Shown piece by piece: positions 19,844 through 31,021 of a stretch of DNA of 64,000 nt; the stretch's first letter is position 1, and the number at the start of each line of letters is the position of its first letter. Source of the DNA: Lantana camara. Its lineage: Eukaryota > Streptophyta > Magnoliopsida > Lamiales > Verbenaceae. Made by a program: the position numbers and the translations under genes. The notes below the pieces were generated by a model. That model saw nothing but the letters and a program-made list of their open reading frames with translations, was not told where the DNA came from and ran no database searches. The stretch is taken from positions 57,195,501 to 57,259,500 of the forward strand of contig CM074862.1 of the NCBI GenBank assembly GCA_037501455.1, in the 5' to 3' direction.

Positions 19844-22646
19844 TGTAACGCCCCGTTTTCAATTTATGCATTATGCGATAATTGATAATGTGCTTAATTG
19901 ATATTATGCGATACTTTATATATTTTTCATAACATTAGATGCATAATATTTCCATGAGCTTTTATGAATTAATTGTTAACGTGACTAAATGCTCATATAT
20001 GTAAATGTGTGGATTTAATTGCATGACTTAAATAGAGTTAGATGCTCATTTTACATGGATTGAAACTTAATTGCATGCATTCATATAATGAAGGCACTTT
20101 TGTGCAAAAAGTGATGAGTCATGCATATATGTGGAAGACTTTTGTAAATATCTCATTCATCTCTTCCATTTCATTTCATTCTCATCAAATTAACCTCACA
20201 CACACACACACACTAAATACCGATTTTTACACCATGGAAGAGAAGGAGGAGATTTCATCATTCCAAGTTAATTTCAAGGAGAAATTGCATGAGTATGAGG
20301 CATCACCATCATCTCCATAGTTCCTTTCATCTTTCCATTCATTCTTTCAAGGTATATGTATGAATTGCTTGAGCTTTTGATTATTTGGTTGAGTAGGGTT
20401 TGATGATTGATTGATGCTTTCATGCTTATTCATGATTAGAAGCATGTTTAGGTCCTTGTTTCTTCATTTCTTGCATGAAACTTGAAGTTATGTTGAAGTT
20501 GGGAATATATGATTTTATATGGGATTTTAATGATGAATTCTTGATGATTTGATGCATGTTTCCTTGGGTTATATGATGATTAATGGATATATATGATCAT
20601 ATACATGTTATATGTTGGTTTTCAAGTGTTTATTTGATGTAGTTTGGTGATTGAGTGGTTTGGGAGCCTTTTCCCGCGACCTCCCCTGTTTTCTTGCCCT
20701 GTTTTTCGGTTACGAGCAGTGACACGGGGGTGTCGCTTTTCCCCTCTTCAGCATGACACGGGGGTGTTCTTTGGGTTGAGTTTCTGTACCGTGACACGGG
20801 GGTGTCACGGCTTAGTGTATTTTGGTGACACGGGCGTGTCACCTTTTCCTGCATTTTGTCCAACTTCGAACCAACGCCATTTTCACCTCGGTTTGAATTA
20901 GAAAACGTGCCATATAGCGTTGGAAAGGTCTATGTGTCTACTTTCATTCCCAACAAGCAAAACTCAATTACCACTTCTAGAATTTAAGATATTCCAGTTT
21001 TCCCACAACATGTACATTTCCAAAAATTGTCGGTTTTGGCCAAACTTCACCAAAACCTTTCTTATTGCATTCCTTTCACTCTCTTGGCTCCCATATGTGA
21101 ATTATATGAGTTATATACTTGTTTAATTGATAAGTATGCTCCTACTTGATACTTCTTGGTACTTAATTGCTCAAATGTATTGTGTGACTCCATGCCCTAT
21201 ATGAATTGAACTTGAAATGATTGAATGCTTTAAATATGTGACTCCTTGAGATTTATTTCATCTTTTAAGTGTTAGTTGGTTCTCATATATGATTAAGTGC
21301 CACTTAATTGTTAATATGTATGGTTATTAAAGTGTTGGGATGGTTATTTATTTACATGAGCATTGCCGTGCGTCATACTTGGTCTCATATTGAGTCTTGT
21401 CCCACGAGTTCACGTTATTTCCTTTCTTGTCCAGTTTTTCTCCAGGGCAGAGATCATTGATCGTTGGGCACTTTCTAGTATCCTTGTCTTGTTCCGTCGC
21501 TCGTCAGGTGAGGTTTAAATTCTAGATATATAGAACCTTACAACCCTCATGTGATTTTCGGCCAAAACGTATCTATATATCTATAGTTTTCGAACCTTAT
21601 GATTTTCAATTGATTTCACGGAATTGGATTGATTGATTGATTGATTGATTAACGCATTGATTGTTTTGGCGAGTAACTATTGTTCACGTTGGGCCCGAGG
21701 GTAGTGTATTGAGCCAACCGGGAAAGCAAGGGCTGACGGGTAACTCTTGCACTATCCTCACCATTGTGGGATCACCTCTGAATCCACCAGGAGGTTTGGT
21801 GGAGGAAGAAATCCCGTGCGTGGGAGTCATGTTCCCGACGTACACCATGATTGGATGGCTGGGTCTTGCAAGCCCGCCATCACCCGGAGGAAGAAGGAGT
21901 TATTGATTGAAATTGCTAATTGTGCACTAAGTTCTATTGCTTGATCACTTAATTAATTACGACTGAATTATTGTACACTGTCGGAGAAAGGTTGGAGATT
22001 TGCCCTCACTCGCCGGGCCACTGATTGAATTGAATTAAATTGAGTGTATTGTTAAATTGATTAGTTGTAATCTCGGGCGAGTTATCTTTTACTATTAAAC
22101 TTATGTTGTTTCTATTTTATGAACCCTTACCCGAGATTATGGCTTGCATGTTACTTGCGTGAATATTTATTTATAAACCCCTCACTCAGTCTGTGGTAGA
22201 CTGACACCTCACACTTTTCAGGTACTGTCAGTGGCGTGCTAGGCGGGAGTCCGAGTCGTGTCCAGTTGTCGAGTTGAGTCTAGCATTGCATTTTCATGTT
22301 CTTGGTATTTTTGGCTTATCATGTTAGTGGTTTTGGGTTATTTATACATGTACGATGTATAGGAGATGATAATGTATTGATAAGTGTTGGTACCTACTAT
22401 TATATAAATGTTGGTATCTATAAGTAAATACGTAAATATGGTACCTATAAGTATTGATTGCTATTGCTTCCGCTTTTATTGTTCTGAATTGTTTATTGGT
22501 AGTATTTGAGGGTACCCGCCTAGCTTTTGAGTTTTTTTATTGTCACCCGTTCGCCATGAGTCCGGTTCATATATGGACTACCCATTTCATGAGTGAGCTA
22601 GACTCATGGTGCGGGGGTGTGGCATCTCGGCGTTCCGGGTGTTACA
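19844..22646 (+). repeat. 3' LTR of intact LARD (2803 bp)
   Basis: Same length and landmarks as the 5' LTR at +6360. Differences are scattered substitutions, for example at 20095, 20100, 20157, 20282, 20910 and 21463. Confidence 0.95.
20721..20840. repeat. Palindrome array, 3' LTR copy
   Basis: Four GACACGGGGGTGTC-type units at the same LTR position as 14361-14480. The arms of all units are unchanged; the base before unit 2 differs (GCGT to GCAT). Confidence 0.9.
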
Positions 22647-22651
22647 TAAGG
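22647..22651 (+). repeat. Target-site duplication TAAGG, right
   Basis: Identical to 13479-13483. Confidence 0.95.
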
Positions 22652-23610
22652 TATGCTCTGATAAGGTACGTAAGTTTTGGTTATGTTTTGTTAAGTGTGT
22701 TTTGTAGCGAGTTTATCCCTGAAAGATGGGATTTTGGTTTGTTTTGGTTTATTGGCCCCTCGGAATTATGGGCTCGTCGGGTTTGACCTGGGCGTAATTC
22801 CATTTGAGATATTCACGTGCGACTCTTGGAGGTTTTTCTTGATTTTCTTACGTTATAGAGGAGTAAGACCCGTACTCGCCGGGTATAAGAATTCGTTAAG
22901 ATATGTTGATTATGAAACGGGATAGGAGCTTTCCTTCATGTTATAATACGAATATGTTAAGTTTGAGATGTTTTGATAAGTATATGTATAAGTTTGATTT
23001 AAAAATGGTTTTGGTATGCAAACCCCTATCCCGATTCGTAGTCTTTTGTTTAATACGTGCTTTGCTCTATATCTATATATATGTTGGTGTGTGTTAGGCC
23101 CCTCACTCAATCGAGTTGTAGACTGACCCTCTCCCTCCCCAACCTTTTAGTGTGCAGGTTTGCTTTGGAGTTTGGAGCTAGGCGGAGTTCAGTCAAGTCT
23201 TTGAGTCGGTCGGTCTGAGTCAGATCAGTTGCATTTGCATTTGTATTATTTGATTTAGAATAGATATGTAAGATTTGTATGCGTATGCTTATGCATTGTT
23301 ATTTGGAATTTCCCTTGGTGGATTTTGTAAATTGTTGAAAAGAGGCGTGAGGAGCCCAAGTCTACATGTGAACCGTGTGTTTCATTTCTGCAAGCCCGTG
23401 GCCAATGCATGTGTTTGATCTTTTGTCTTCCGCTGCTATCTTCTTTGATGGTTCGTTTCTCTTGACAGGGTCTAGGTTCCGCCTAGCTTAGGTGTTAGTT
23501 TTGTTTGTCTCTCGTTCGCTACGGTTTGATCCGGGTGCGGACTCTCCATTTCGTTGCTCGGGTTGGACCGTAGTGCGGGGGATGTGGTGCCTCACGTTCG
23601 GGGTGCTACA
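22652..23610 (+). mobile_element. LTR E, right part
   Basis: E resumes after the intact LARD, parallel to H from 27220 and J from 33450. It holds a weakened stem-loop (CAATC...GACTG, 23108-23125), an acceptor-like TGTGCAG|GTTT at 23151-23157, CCGCCTAGC near 23479, the terminal GTGCGGGGGATGTGG block and the end GGTGCTACA at 23610. Its terminus is almost identical to that of solo LTR G, so E and G probably belong to one family. E interrupts the 3' LTR of F. Confidence 0.8.
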
Positions 23611-24230
23611 AGCTTGGAAAAAATATGAGGCTTGTTCCATTAAACCTGAATCTTCGATACGAGTTCAGTGGAGGTGACGGAACTCGAACCCGAGTTCCCG
23701 AGCTGAAGATATCACATACGGAACCAAGGGTGCGCTAATTGCCCGTTAGCCCCCGATTTGGTTCCACAACTCAAAATAAATTCGTTACCACGTCAAACGA
23801 GATCGAAAACATAAAATGAGCATATTGACATGTTCATAACACATAAATCTATGATATACTAAATTTTCACGAAATTTCGATATTAAATCATATAAGAACG
23901 ACGCACGATTAAAACACTCTTCCGTAAGCTTTAACAATTTCATAACATTTCCAAATTAAATAAACACATTTAAATTTTATTTTTAAATTAAAATCAATGT
24001 CAACGATTAATGTTGTAATTATAATTAAAGACACAATTAATTAACATTAACTCTTAATTATCAATTTAAATATACTAATTAACGAAATAAAATATAATAA
24101 AATAAAATAAAATAAAATAATAACAATTTATAATAATATTAAATATTTGAAACACTTATAAACAATTAATTCACGCAAATTGGTAAACACATACGTCACA
24201 CTTGTACGACTGAAAAGTTGGGGCGTTACA
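23611..24230 (-). repeat. F 3' LTR remnant
   Basis: On the minus strand it starts TGTAACGCCCCAAC at 24230. The part at 23650-23760 matches solo LTR G near 48860-48960 (GAACTCG..CCGAGTTCCCGAGCT). An (AAAAT)n stretch lies at 24087-24120. Confidence 0.82.
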
Positions 24231-24266
24231 ATCTCTCCCCTCTTAAAAGAATCCGTCCTCGGATTC
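24231..24266 (-). other. F polypurine tract and a different adjoining palindrome
   Basis: The minus strand reads TTTTAAGAGGGGAGAGAT against the LTR. The neighbouring inverted repeat is GAATCCG...CGGATTC (24249-24266), not the ACCTGGGACCAGGT of D, H and the intact LARD. Confidence 0.82.
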
Positions 24267-24295
24267 ACCGTTCGCCTAAAAAAAAAAAAATTAAT

Positions 24296-24431
24296 GAGAG
24301 AACCCCGTCCCTCGCAAGCAACAAGGAGAGAACCCCATCTCTCGAACAACAATGAGAGAACCCCGTCTCCCAAAAGCAGCAAAGAGAGAACCCCATCTCT
24401 CAAAAGTAGCAAAGAGAGAACCCGTTCTCTC
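24296..24431 (-). repeat. Hairpin minisatellite near F polypurine tract
   Basis: Five units at 24296, 24326, 24354, 24384 and 24414, of the form GAGAGAACCCCATCTCTC, period 28-30 bp. Confidence 0.88.
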
Positions 24432-26763
24432 AAACAGCAATTACAACATAACAACGAACAACAAAAATAATCAATTAGCAAGGTATATATAGCATTAAGA
24501 AATCAATTAAGTTAAATTGCATGTATGGATATGCCATGAATGTTTTATGTACCGTTCACCATAGCGAAGAAATTCGAGGTTGACTAATTCATGGTCCAAT
24601 TGTATAGTGTGACCCAAAAGCTGGCTTGGCTCTTGACTTATATTTAATGCCTTTCATATGAGTGTCTGGCTGAAGAGAAGACAACTCTCGGCTGGTCCTA
24701 TTTTGACTCTTACACCTTGATTACCTTCTTCAATTTGGCGGATTCCTTGGAATTCAATTAAGTCTTAGAATAGTGCTCACTTCCTTCTCTAACTCCTCAC
24801 CCTTAACCTCTACATCTTCCCTTGACATGACTCACTCTTTCAACCCGTCGAACTCTGCTTTATCCTACATGTCATCAGAACGTTCCTTCCATGATTCATG
24901 TTTGAATCTTCTATCCTTGTCAATGCCCAAATTTACCATATTCAAGATCAACTACTTCCAAGGCCCTAGGTTCGATTTCCATCTCATGATCATTCCCACC
25001 ACGGTTTTCTCCTTCATAAATTCTTCCTCAATCAAGTTAAACCATCAATTCCTAGAGTCCGATCAATCTTCTAGGGGATTCTTTCTCAACTCTTATTCAA
25101 GTTATCCCTTTATTCTCTTCAAGCCTGTAGACAAGCATTTTGGTTTTGGCCCACTCAATTCCCTACTTAAATGTAAAACATTCCTTATAATTCTTGAAGT
25201 TTGATCCAAGTCCTTCAATGATCACCCTTTTGATTCCTCTCAGGTTATCATAGAAAACGACAGGTGATTATATATTATTCGCTTTGTTATGTGTCATACA
25301 AACCCGTTTTTACACCTAAATAGGATAAACCTTTATTGACACCCTCCTATAATATGGTAGCTTGATTCAGTTTCCTTTTACCAACACTGATAGGAGTTCA
25401 CAGAAGTTCCCTTATAATTCCATCATCTTCATAAATTCAACCCCGTACTATGAATATCCCCTAGCAATCTTCAAGCTGAGTATAGTGATTTAACTTTCAT
25501 TTTGATGGCTCCATCGTTAAAACCATTTTATTCTTTTCCTATCACCATCACTTGAACTTCCACATCGTTTGAGGTTTGCATTTGCCGTTGTTCCTACTAG
25601 AATACTCTCCGAGCACAACCCTAAATCTTGAGTACGGCTCTTGGTCGTGCTCTCCCCCTTAACAAGAATTCCTGATCTCCCCAAACTTATTTCCTTGGGA
25701 TGAACAACTCTAAATGAAAAATGTGTTCTATGGCCTAGCTCACATTCACTTTAAAGTGCTTGATTGGAGTAACGACCCTTTTTCCTTTGCTTCCCAAACT
25801 CCTGTTTAACTGCATTAAATTCCCTAACTTGTCTCATCCAATTTATATGCCCTGAAACCATCCACTTCCGTCTTTGTCGCACTCTATCAACCCAAAATGT
25901 TTCTTCTTCACTTTGTTCAATAGGGCTTTAATCGGAGTAATAGCGAAAGTATTAGACGGGCGAAGTCCAAACAAGTAAACACTCAAATGATGTCTGTTGG
26001 GTTAAGATGATAAAAGCATGTAGTAGATATTTTAAATAAAGGAAATGCAACATCAAGGCACATAATTCAGCAAATAAGTATGCAACAATAATTTAACAAT
26101 TAGAGTATTAAAACGCATATAATAAGAATTTAAATAACTAATTTGCGATGCATGGTGCATGTGTTATGAACGCATTGAACTTGTCACCGTAGTGGTGTCT
26201 TTAGCACGACATCTTGTCCTTTGATCTCGATGTTCTGAGCATAAGTCGTAAGGCTGAATATTGTTCGATTGTTGATGATGCTTCCCAATTCCTGACTTGC
26301 TTCCCCATAGTCCTCAACCTCCATGGCCCGAGATCACGATCTCTTGAACCCATATTCTTCTAGATCTTCAAAGTTCCTTTTATCCACTTATATGTTGCCA
26401 CGATCTGAAAATGAACTCCCTTGAACCCAAGTTCTTCTATGCCCATGGAATCGGCATCTTGACTCCCTTCAAGGATTGATCCCAGATGATGTTCCAAGCC
26501 CTCCTCTTAGTTGTCACTCTGCTCAAAGTTCCCTCGACTATTCTTTATGAGTTCAATGGTAGGATGAACTCATCTTCCAATTGCTTACACTTGAGTACAT
26601 AATTTCCGCTAATAACTCTTTGTCTTTCTTTACCATTTCCATTTGTTGCTCCATATCTCCCAATTCGAACTCATAGCACGACAATTCAGCTTGAGCCTGG
26701 AAAACAAACTTCATTCCGACCGAAGATAGAACCTTTGGCACCTTAGCTTTCCATGATCTTGAA

Positions 26764-28274
26764 ATTGCATCCATTTACATTCCTATGCATCGCCATCTAA
26801 TTGGTTCATGATCGAGTCTAAGTCTTGAGTATGTGTTTGTGTGTCTCAGATTTGAGTTTGGGAGGTGTCGGATCCACCATTTAGCTTCTTCATAGTCATC
26901 AACGCTCCTCCGTGAGCACTTTTGGTAAAAGGTGAGGTTTTAAGTTTGTTTCTTTTAGTTAATGCGACCTATAACCCTATGTACTCATTTTCAAGCCCGC
27001 ATGCAAATATACTATTATATTTATATAATAGATAAGTGTTAATACAATATGTTATGACCTTGTCAAATAATTATTGGTTTTGAAAACTATAAGTATAAGC
27101 GTATGTGAGCTTATGTTTTGCAGCAAGGCTATGCTCTAAACCGTGTCTCTTCATGCTAACTATGGATTAGGATGACACGGAGAGGTACGTCTATAGTGTA
27201 TGCTAAGTTGCAAGGTCGGGTATGCTTCGATCAGGTACGTAAGTTATGATTTTGATAAGTTAGTATGTAGCGAGTTATGGTATGCTATGTTTGTAATGGT
27301 TTGTGTTTGGGGTCCCCCATGATATGGGTAAGGGAGACCCGGGATGACCATGGGATCGCTGGTTATGACCCCTGTGCACGCTCTCATTTGAATTACTCAT
27401 GTGCGACTCGTGGAGGTTGAGGAGGCATGGTGCTTTGAGTCCTCGGTGGATTACCGGGGAAGGCACAACGGGATTAGCTACCCTGTGTGTTTTTGGTAAT
27501 GGTAATGTGTAGTGAGGGTTTGTTCCCCGAACTACGTGGATGTTAGGGATGGATTGTTTATGATTTATGCTTTCCATTTTGTATTTATGTTAAGAATTGG
27601 GGAGATTGCGTAAGACCCGTACCCACCGGGTATAAGAATTCGATAAGATATGTTGATTATGAAATGGGATAGGACCTTTCTTTTAAGCTATGTTCAATTT
27701 TGATATGAATATGTACAAGTTTGATTCGAAAATAGTTTTAGTATGCAAAACCCTATCCCGGTTCATAGTCTTTTGTTTAATACGTGCTTTGCTTTATTTA
27801 TGTACGTGTGTGGGTGTACGTTAGCCCACTCACTCAGTCGGTGGACTGACCCTCTCCTTTCAACTTTTCAATTTGCAGATTTCTGTTCGTGCTCGGTGGA
27901 GTGGTGATTCGGTTGGGTTCGAGTCACCTAGTTCGAGTTGCATTTTCATTTGCATCCGGATACACTTTTGTATATAATTTTTATACTTTATTGGATTATG
28001 TATGAACCTTATGAATTCATGTTTTAATTATTAGGGACATGCTTCTAGGGATAGTTGAACCCATTTTTTTGGATTTATCTTCTTGAATTTTAATACATGC
28101 TTCCACCTACTTATTGTTTTGCGCACTCTAGTTCTGTCCTAGCTCCGAATGGCCTAGCGATTATGTGTAGGTTCCCGCTCTCCTAGTCTTGGGCTCATAT
28201 ATGGAGTTCTATTTCATATATGGGTTTGGGGCTAGGTACGGGGGATGTGAAGTCTCGCCGCTCCGGGCGCTACA
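26764..28274 (+). repeat. H: 5' LTR, left-truncated
   Basis: Aligns with J from about 32986 onward (ATTGCATCCATTT...). Contains the stem-loop CAGTCggtgGACTG at 27835-27848, an acceptor-like TTTGCAG at 27872-27878, and the terminal GTACGGGGGATGTG block. Confidence 0.82.
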
Positions 28275-28282
28275 TCTTGAAG

Positions 28283-28295
28283 TGGTATCAGAGCT
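28283..28295 (+). other. H primer-binding site
   Basis: TGGTATCAGAGCT, 8 nt after the LTR end. The first 12 bases match the initiator methionine tRNA complement. Confidence 0.9.
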
Positions 28296-28472
28296 CTGGG
28301 TTACAAAACCAGAGTTCTAGTATCGTGTTGTGTCAAGTATAGGTCGTATGGCGTAGGAACAACGTGCTAATGTGTGCATTGTATAGCGTAGGTCTTTTCA
28401 CAAATTGTTGTTGTTACATACTTTACGTGCGCTAATTGTTCCATTTACATGCTATAATCACTCGCTAACTAC

Positions 28473-29221
28473 ATGCATCATATTTTCACCCCCCTTGTGT
28501 ATTGTAGGTTAATATCTTACAATGGTCAACCACTCATCTCAACGACCGTGGCCCCTAAGTTGAAATTGGGGTCAAGTAGATGTAAAGGCTCTTCAAAACC
28601 GTTGAGTTATCACAAAGGTAACCAATCCACCAAGATGAAGGGCAAAATGGCTCGATTTATTGGAAGGGATCTTTTGTTCGTACCGAGTGTGTCATTTTTT
28701 AAAGAACAAGGCTCGTGCACTCATTGTGGAGGACCAAATCACACCTACGAGACTTGTAGAAAGTGATTGGGAACTTGTTTTGGTGCGTTGCTTTCGATCA
28801 CAAGGTCGACTCATGCCCTTATAATACCCAAAAGAAATTGAAGGAGTCCAAGAAATTAGTTCAACTCTTGGAGGGAATTAGGGAAGACTTTCGGGAAATG
28901 GAAACCGAGATCGGGTCTAAAACTTGGATTAAGAGTACCCGAGAAGCCCTCCGAGTTGAATCCAAGAAATTAAAAGAAAGGGGTCGAGTAGGGAGAATTG
29001 GATCGGGAAGTAACTCGGGATCGGAATCTAAGAGGGGCCGAGAAAACTCATAAGCGGGGCCAAAAGGAAAGAAGAAAATGAAAGAACTTCCATCTATAGA
29101 GCAACCACCGTGTGCTCATTGTAGGAAAAATTCTCATACTTATGAGAATTATTGGAAGAGATCGGGCCGATGCTACGGATGTGGATCGCCGAAACATAAG
29201 TTGGAAGAATGTGAAGGGTAA
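28473..29221 (+). pseudogene. Decayed gag with zinc knuckles flanking a capsid-like fragment
   Basis: Broken nucleocapsid-like sequence. A first CCHC knuckle (C-THC-GGPN-H-TYET-C) lies near 28714-28755. After a stop and a frame change, a second partial knuckle near 28776-28812 ends DHKVDSC. It is followed in frame by a helical stretch containing LLEGIREDF, like the end of a gypsy capsid domain, then a basic Ser/Gly linker and a TAA at 29051-29053. Still in that frame, 29078-29221 encodes two more knuckles, the first worn (CAHCRKNSH with the last Cys changed to Tyr) and the second CYGCGSPKHKLEEC, ending in TAA. The order knuckle pair, capsid fragment, knuckle pair is unusual and recurs in K. 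No protease follows. Confidence 0.65.
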
Positions 29222-30985
29222 AGGCCAAGAAGCACCCGAGAGGTAATTACATTCGTCGCACGAGCATCCATCCCACATTGTATCTTTATGCTTATTTGTG
29301 ATGTGCGTTATGCATTGCCATTACTTGTTGTTTTCTTGTTTGAATTGTTGACCAACGTGAAGCATATCATAAGCAAACCTAACCCGATGTGCATGAGTTT
29401 AATGTTTTCATGATAGCTTGCAATTGAGAGAAGTTTTCCTTCGTGATGGTGACTTTGAAGATTCCTTTGAAGTTATAACAAGATGTTAAGGGCATAATCG
29501 AAAGAAGAAGATTGGTATCATATTACGTGAATCTCCTCCTTACCTACTTGATGTATCGGTTTGGAATTCAAGAAGGAAGGCCTTTTCAACGATGGATAAT
29601 CAAGAGAATATTGAAGTGAGAAGCGGAACAAGGAACAAGTACCTGAACTCAATTCCTAGGAGGGGAAAATGAATGATTCACCATTTAACGTGAATACCAA
29701 GGAAGAGAAAAGAGTGATGCACTAGAAGAGCTCAATGGCTCTTTCTTTCTTGAGTATACAAATGTCCGATGGAGGTGAACTTTAGCGGGGAAACTTAATC
29801 GGAATAATTGAAGAGGAATATTATTGAACGTTCTCTTCTTGATGAATCCAAAGTTAGCATGGCGAGAGCCTTTCTCCTCAACGAAGAATTTATGATGGAT
29901 ATCGTTAGCAGATGTAGGGAATGGGAATTGATGAGGAGCTAGGAAGTTGAAAGTTTTAATTTACCGATGGAGCAAGATGGTTGACTCATTATTTAAGGAT
30001 GTCAAAAAGAAAAGAGGGATGAGGTAGAGTATGGGAACTCAGGGTGAATAGTCTATGAAAATGTCAAAGGGAAATGGAAGAGCTTTAAGGGCTTGAAGAA
30101 TCATGGAGAGTATGAAGATGTATCCACTAGGGCATATTACTCGATAATGCCGAAGAGTATCTCTTTACCGAACCACAAAATGCAAGAGAAGATGCCGCGA
30201 GGCTGAGATTCGAATTTGATAAGGTTTAAGAGACCTTGGGACTTCTGGGAAAAGAATTTAATTAATCCCTCATGCTGATTAGGGGATTTGTAAACGAGAA
30301 AAGAAAATTTCTCAGGGTTAAGTATCACCAATTAGAGATGGAGTTGGGAGAAGTGTGGAATTATCAAGCTAGGGATTTGTTCAAGAAAACGGAAGTCGAG
30401 GAATTCGAGTCACGAACTTTATAAGACATCAACCTTGACTCCTTACTCTATCTTATTAATGTGAAGGAGTCCGAGAAATGGTGAACGGTACATAAATCAT
30501 TCATGGCACGTGCATCATTCATCTTTGATCATTATATAATTGTTGTGTGTTCTGTTCGTGTGTGTTTGTTGTGTGTTTTGCTCGAGTGTATGGTTTTCAC
30601 GGTAAGTTGAGGGTCGTCTTTATAACGGTTTTCCGGAGCGAGCAAGAAGTGGTGGTCAGCACTTTAGCAAAGGGACTTCTTTAGTTAGAAGGTACAAATG
30701 GTGGAACTTTAGTAACTATGCCATTCGTGTAACACCGAGCTCTTGAGTAGTTGGAATGAATCAAACAATGGGTGATGAATCGACTTGGACCCTCCTATCG
30801 TGCGAAACATTTTAGTTGCTCCTAGCACGGGTCAAGCAGTGAGGATTTTCTCCAATAAGATTTTAAGAAGTGATCAAACCCCTTATGCAAGAAGACCTTA
30901 CCGGGCTAATCCTTGTCGGGACGTCATGAACCTCGAACTTAGGCGAATACAGGGAAGTTGTTCGAGCTTGAAACTCGAGCAGACG
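29222..30985 (+). other. H/J internal non-coding region
   Basis: Purine-rich, with no supported frame. Shares GGTGAACGGTACA (30480-30492), followed by CATTCATGGCACGTGCATCA, with the LARDs. I saw no GAGAG/CTCTC minisatellite here, unlike D, F, K and the intact LARD. Confidence 0.65.
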
Positions 30986-31021
30986 AACCTGGGGACCAGG
31001 TTCTTTTAAGGACGGATTTCG
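30986..31021 (+). other. H/J palindrome and weak polypurine tract
   Basis: AACCTGGGGACCAGGTT (30986-31002) is followed by CTTTTAAGGACGGATTTCG up to the LTR. The purine run is interrupted, so the tract is worn or weak. Confidence 0.7.

Larger units (their letters stand above)
13484..22646 (+). mobile_element. Intact LARD-type non-autonomous LTR retrotransposon
   Basis: The element is 9163 bp long, with identical-length 2803-bp LTRs (13484-16286 and 19844-22646) at an exact 6360-bp offset, TAAGG target duplications, an initiator-Met primer site and a polypurine tract. The 3557-bp interior encodes no recognisable gag or pol. Long LTRs plus a roughly 3.5-kb conserved non-coding interior is the described LARD plan. 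By eye I count 24 LTR substitutions and no net indel, about 0.9 percent, so insertion was recent. Mobilisation must have used proteins of another element. The shared end TGTAACGCCCC and the shared interior blocks point to a chromovirus-type helper. Confidence 0.95.
23611..26763 (-). mobile_element. Element F, truncated minus-strand LARD
   Basis: F consists of a 3' LTR remnant (23611-24230), polypurine tract, hairpin minisatellite and about 2.5 kb of internal sequence that parallels D: the complement of GGTGAACGGTACA at 24548-24560, and the GCATTCATG/CACGTGCA block near 26140-26185. The primer site and 5' LTR are missing because a deletion joins F to the middle of LTR H at about 26764. No gag or pol frame is seen. 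The 143-codon plus-strand frame at 24773-25204 is antisense to the purine-rich element strand and is not accepted. Confidence 0.8.

Noticed and set aside
24773..25204. 143-codon plus-strand frame in element F
   Set aside because: Antisense to the element, Ser/Phe-rich from composition, no recognisable domain; the matching part of D is not open.
26553..26774. 73-codon minus-strand frame near 26.7 kb
   Set aside because: Its first codons fall in LTR H and the rest in F, so it is created by the deletion junction.
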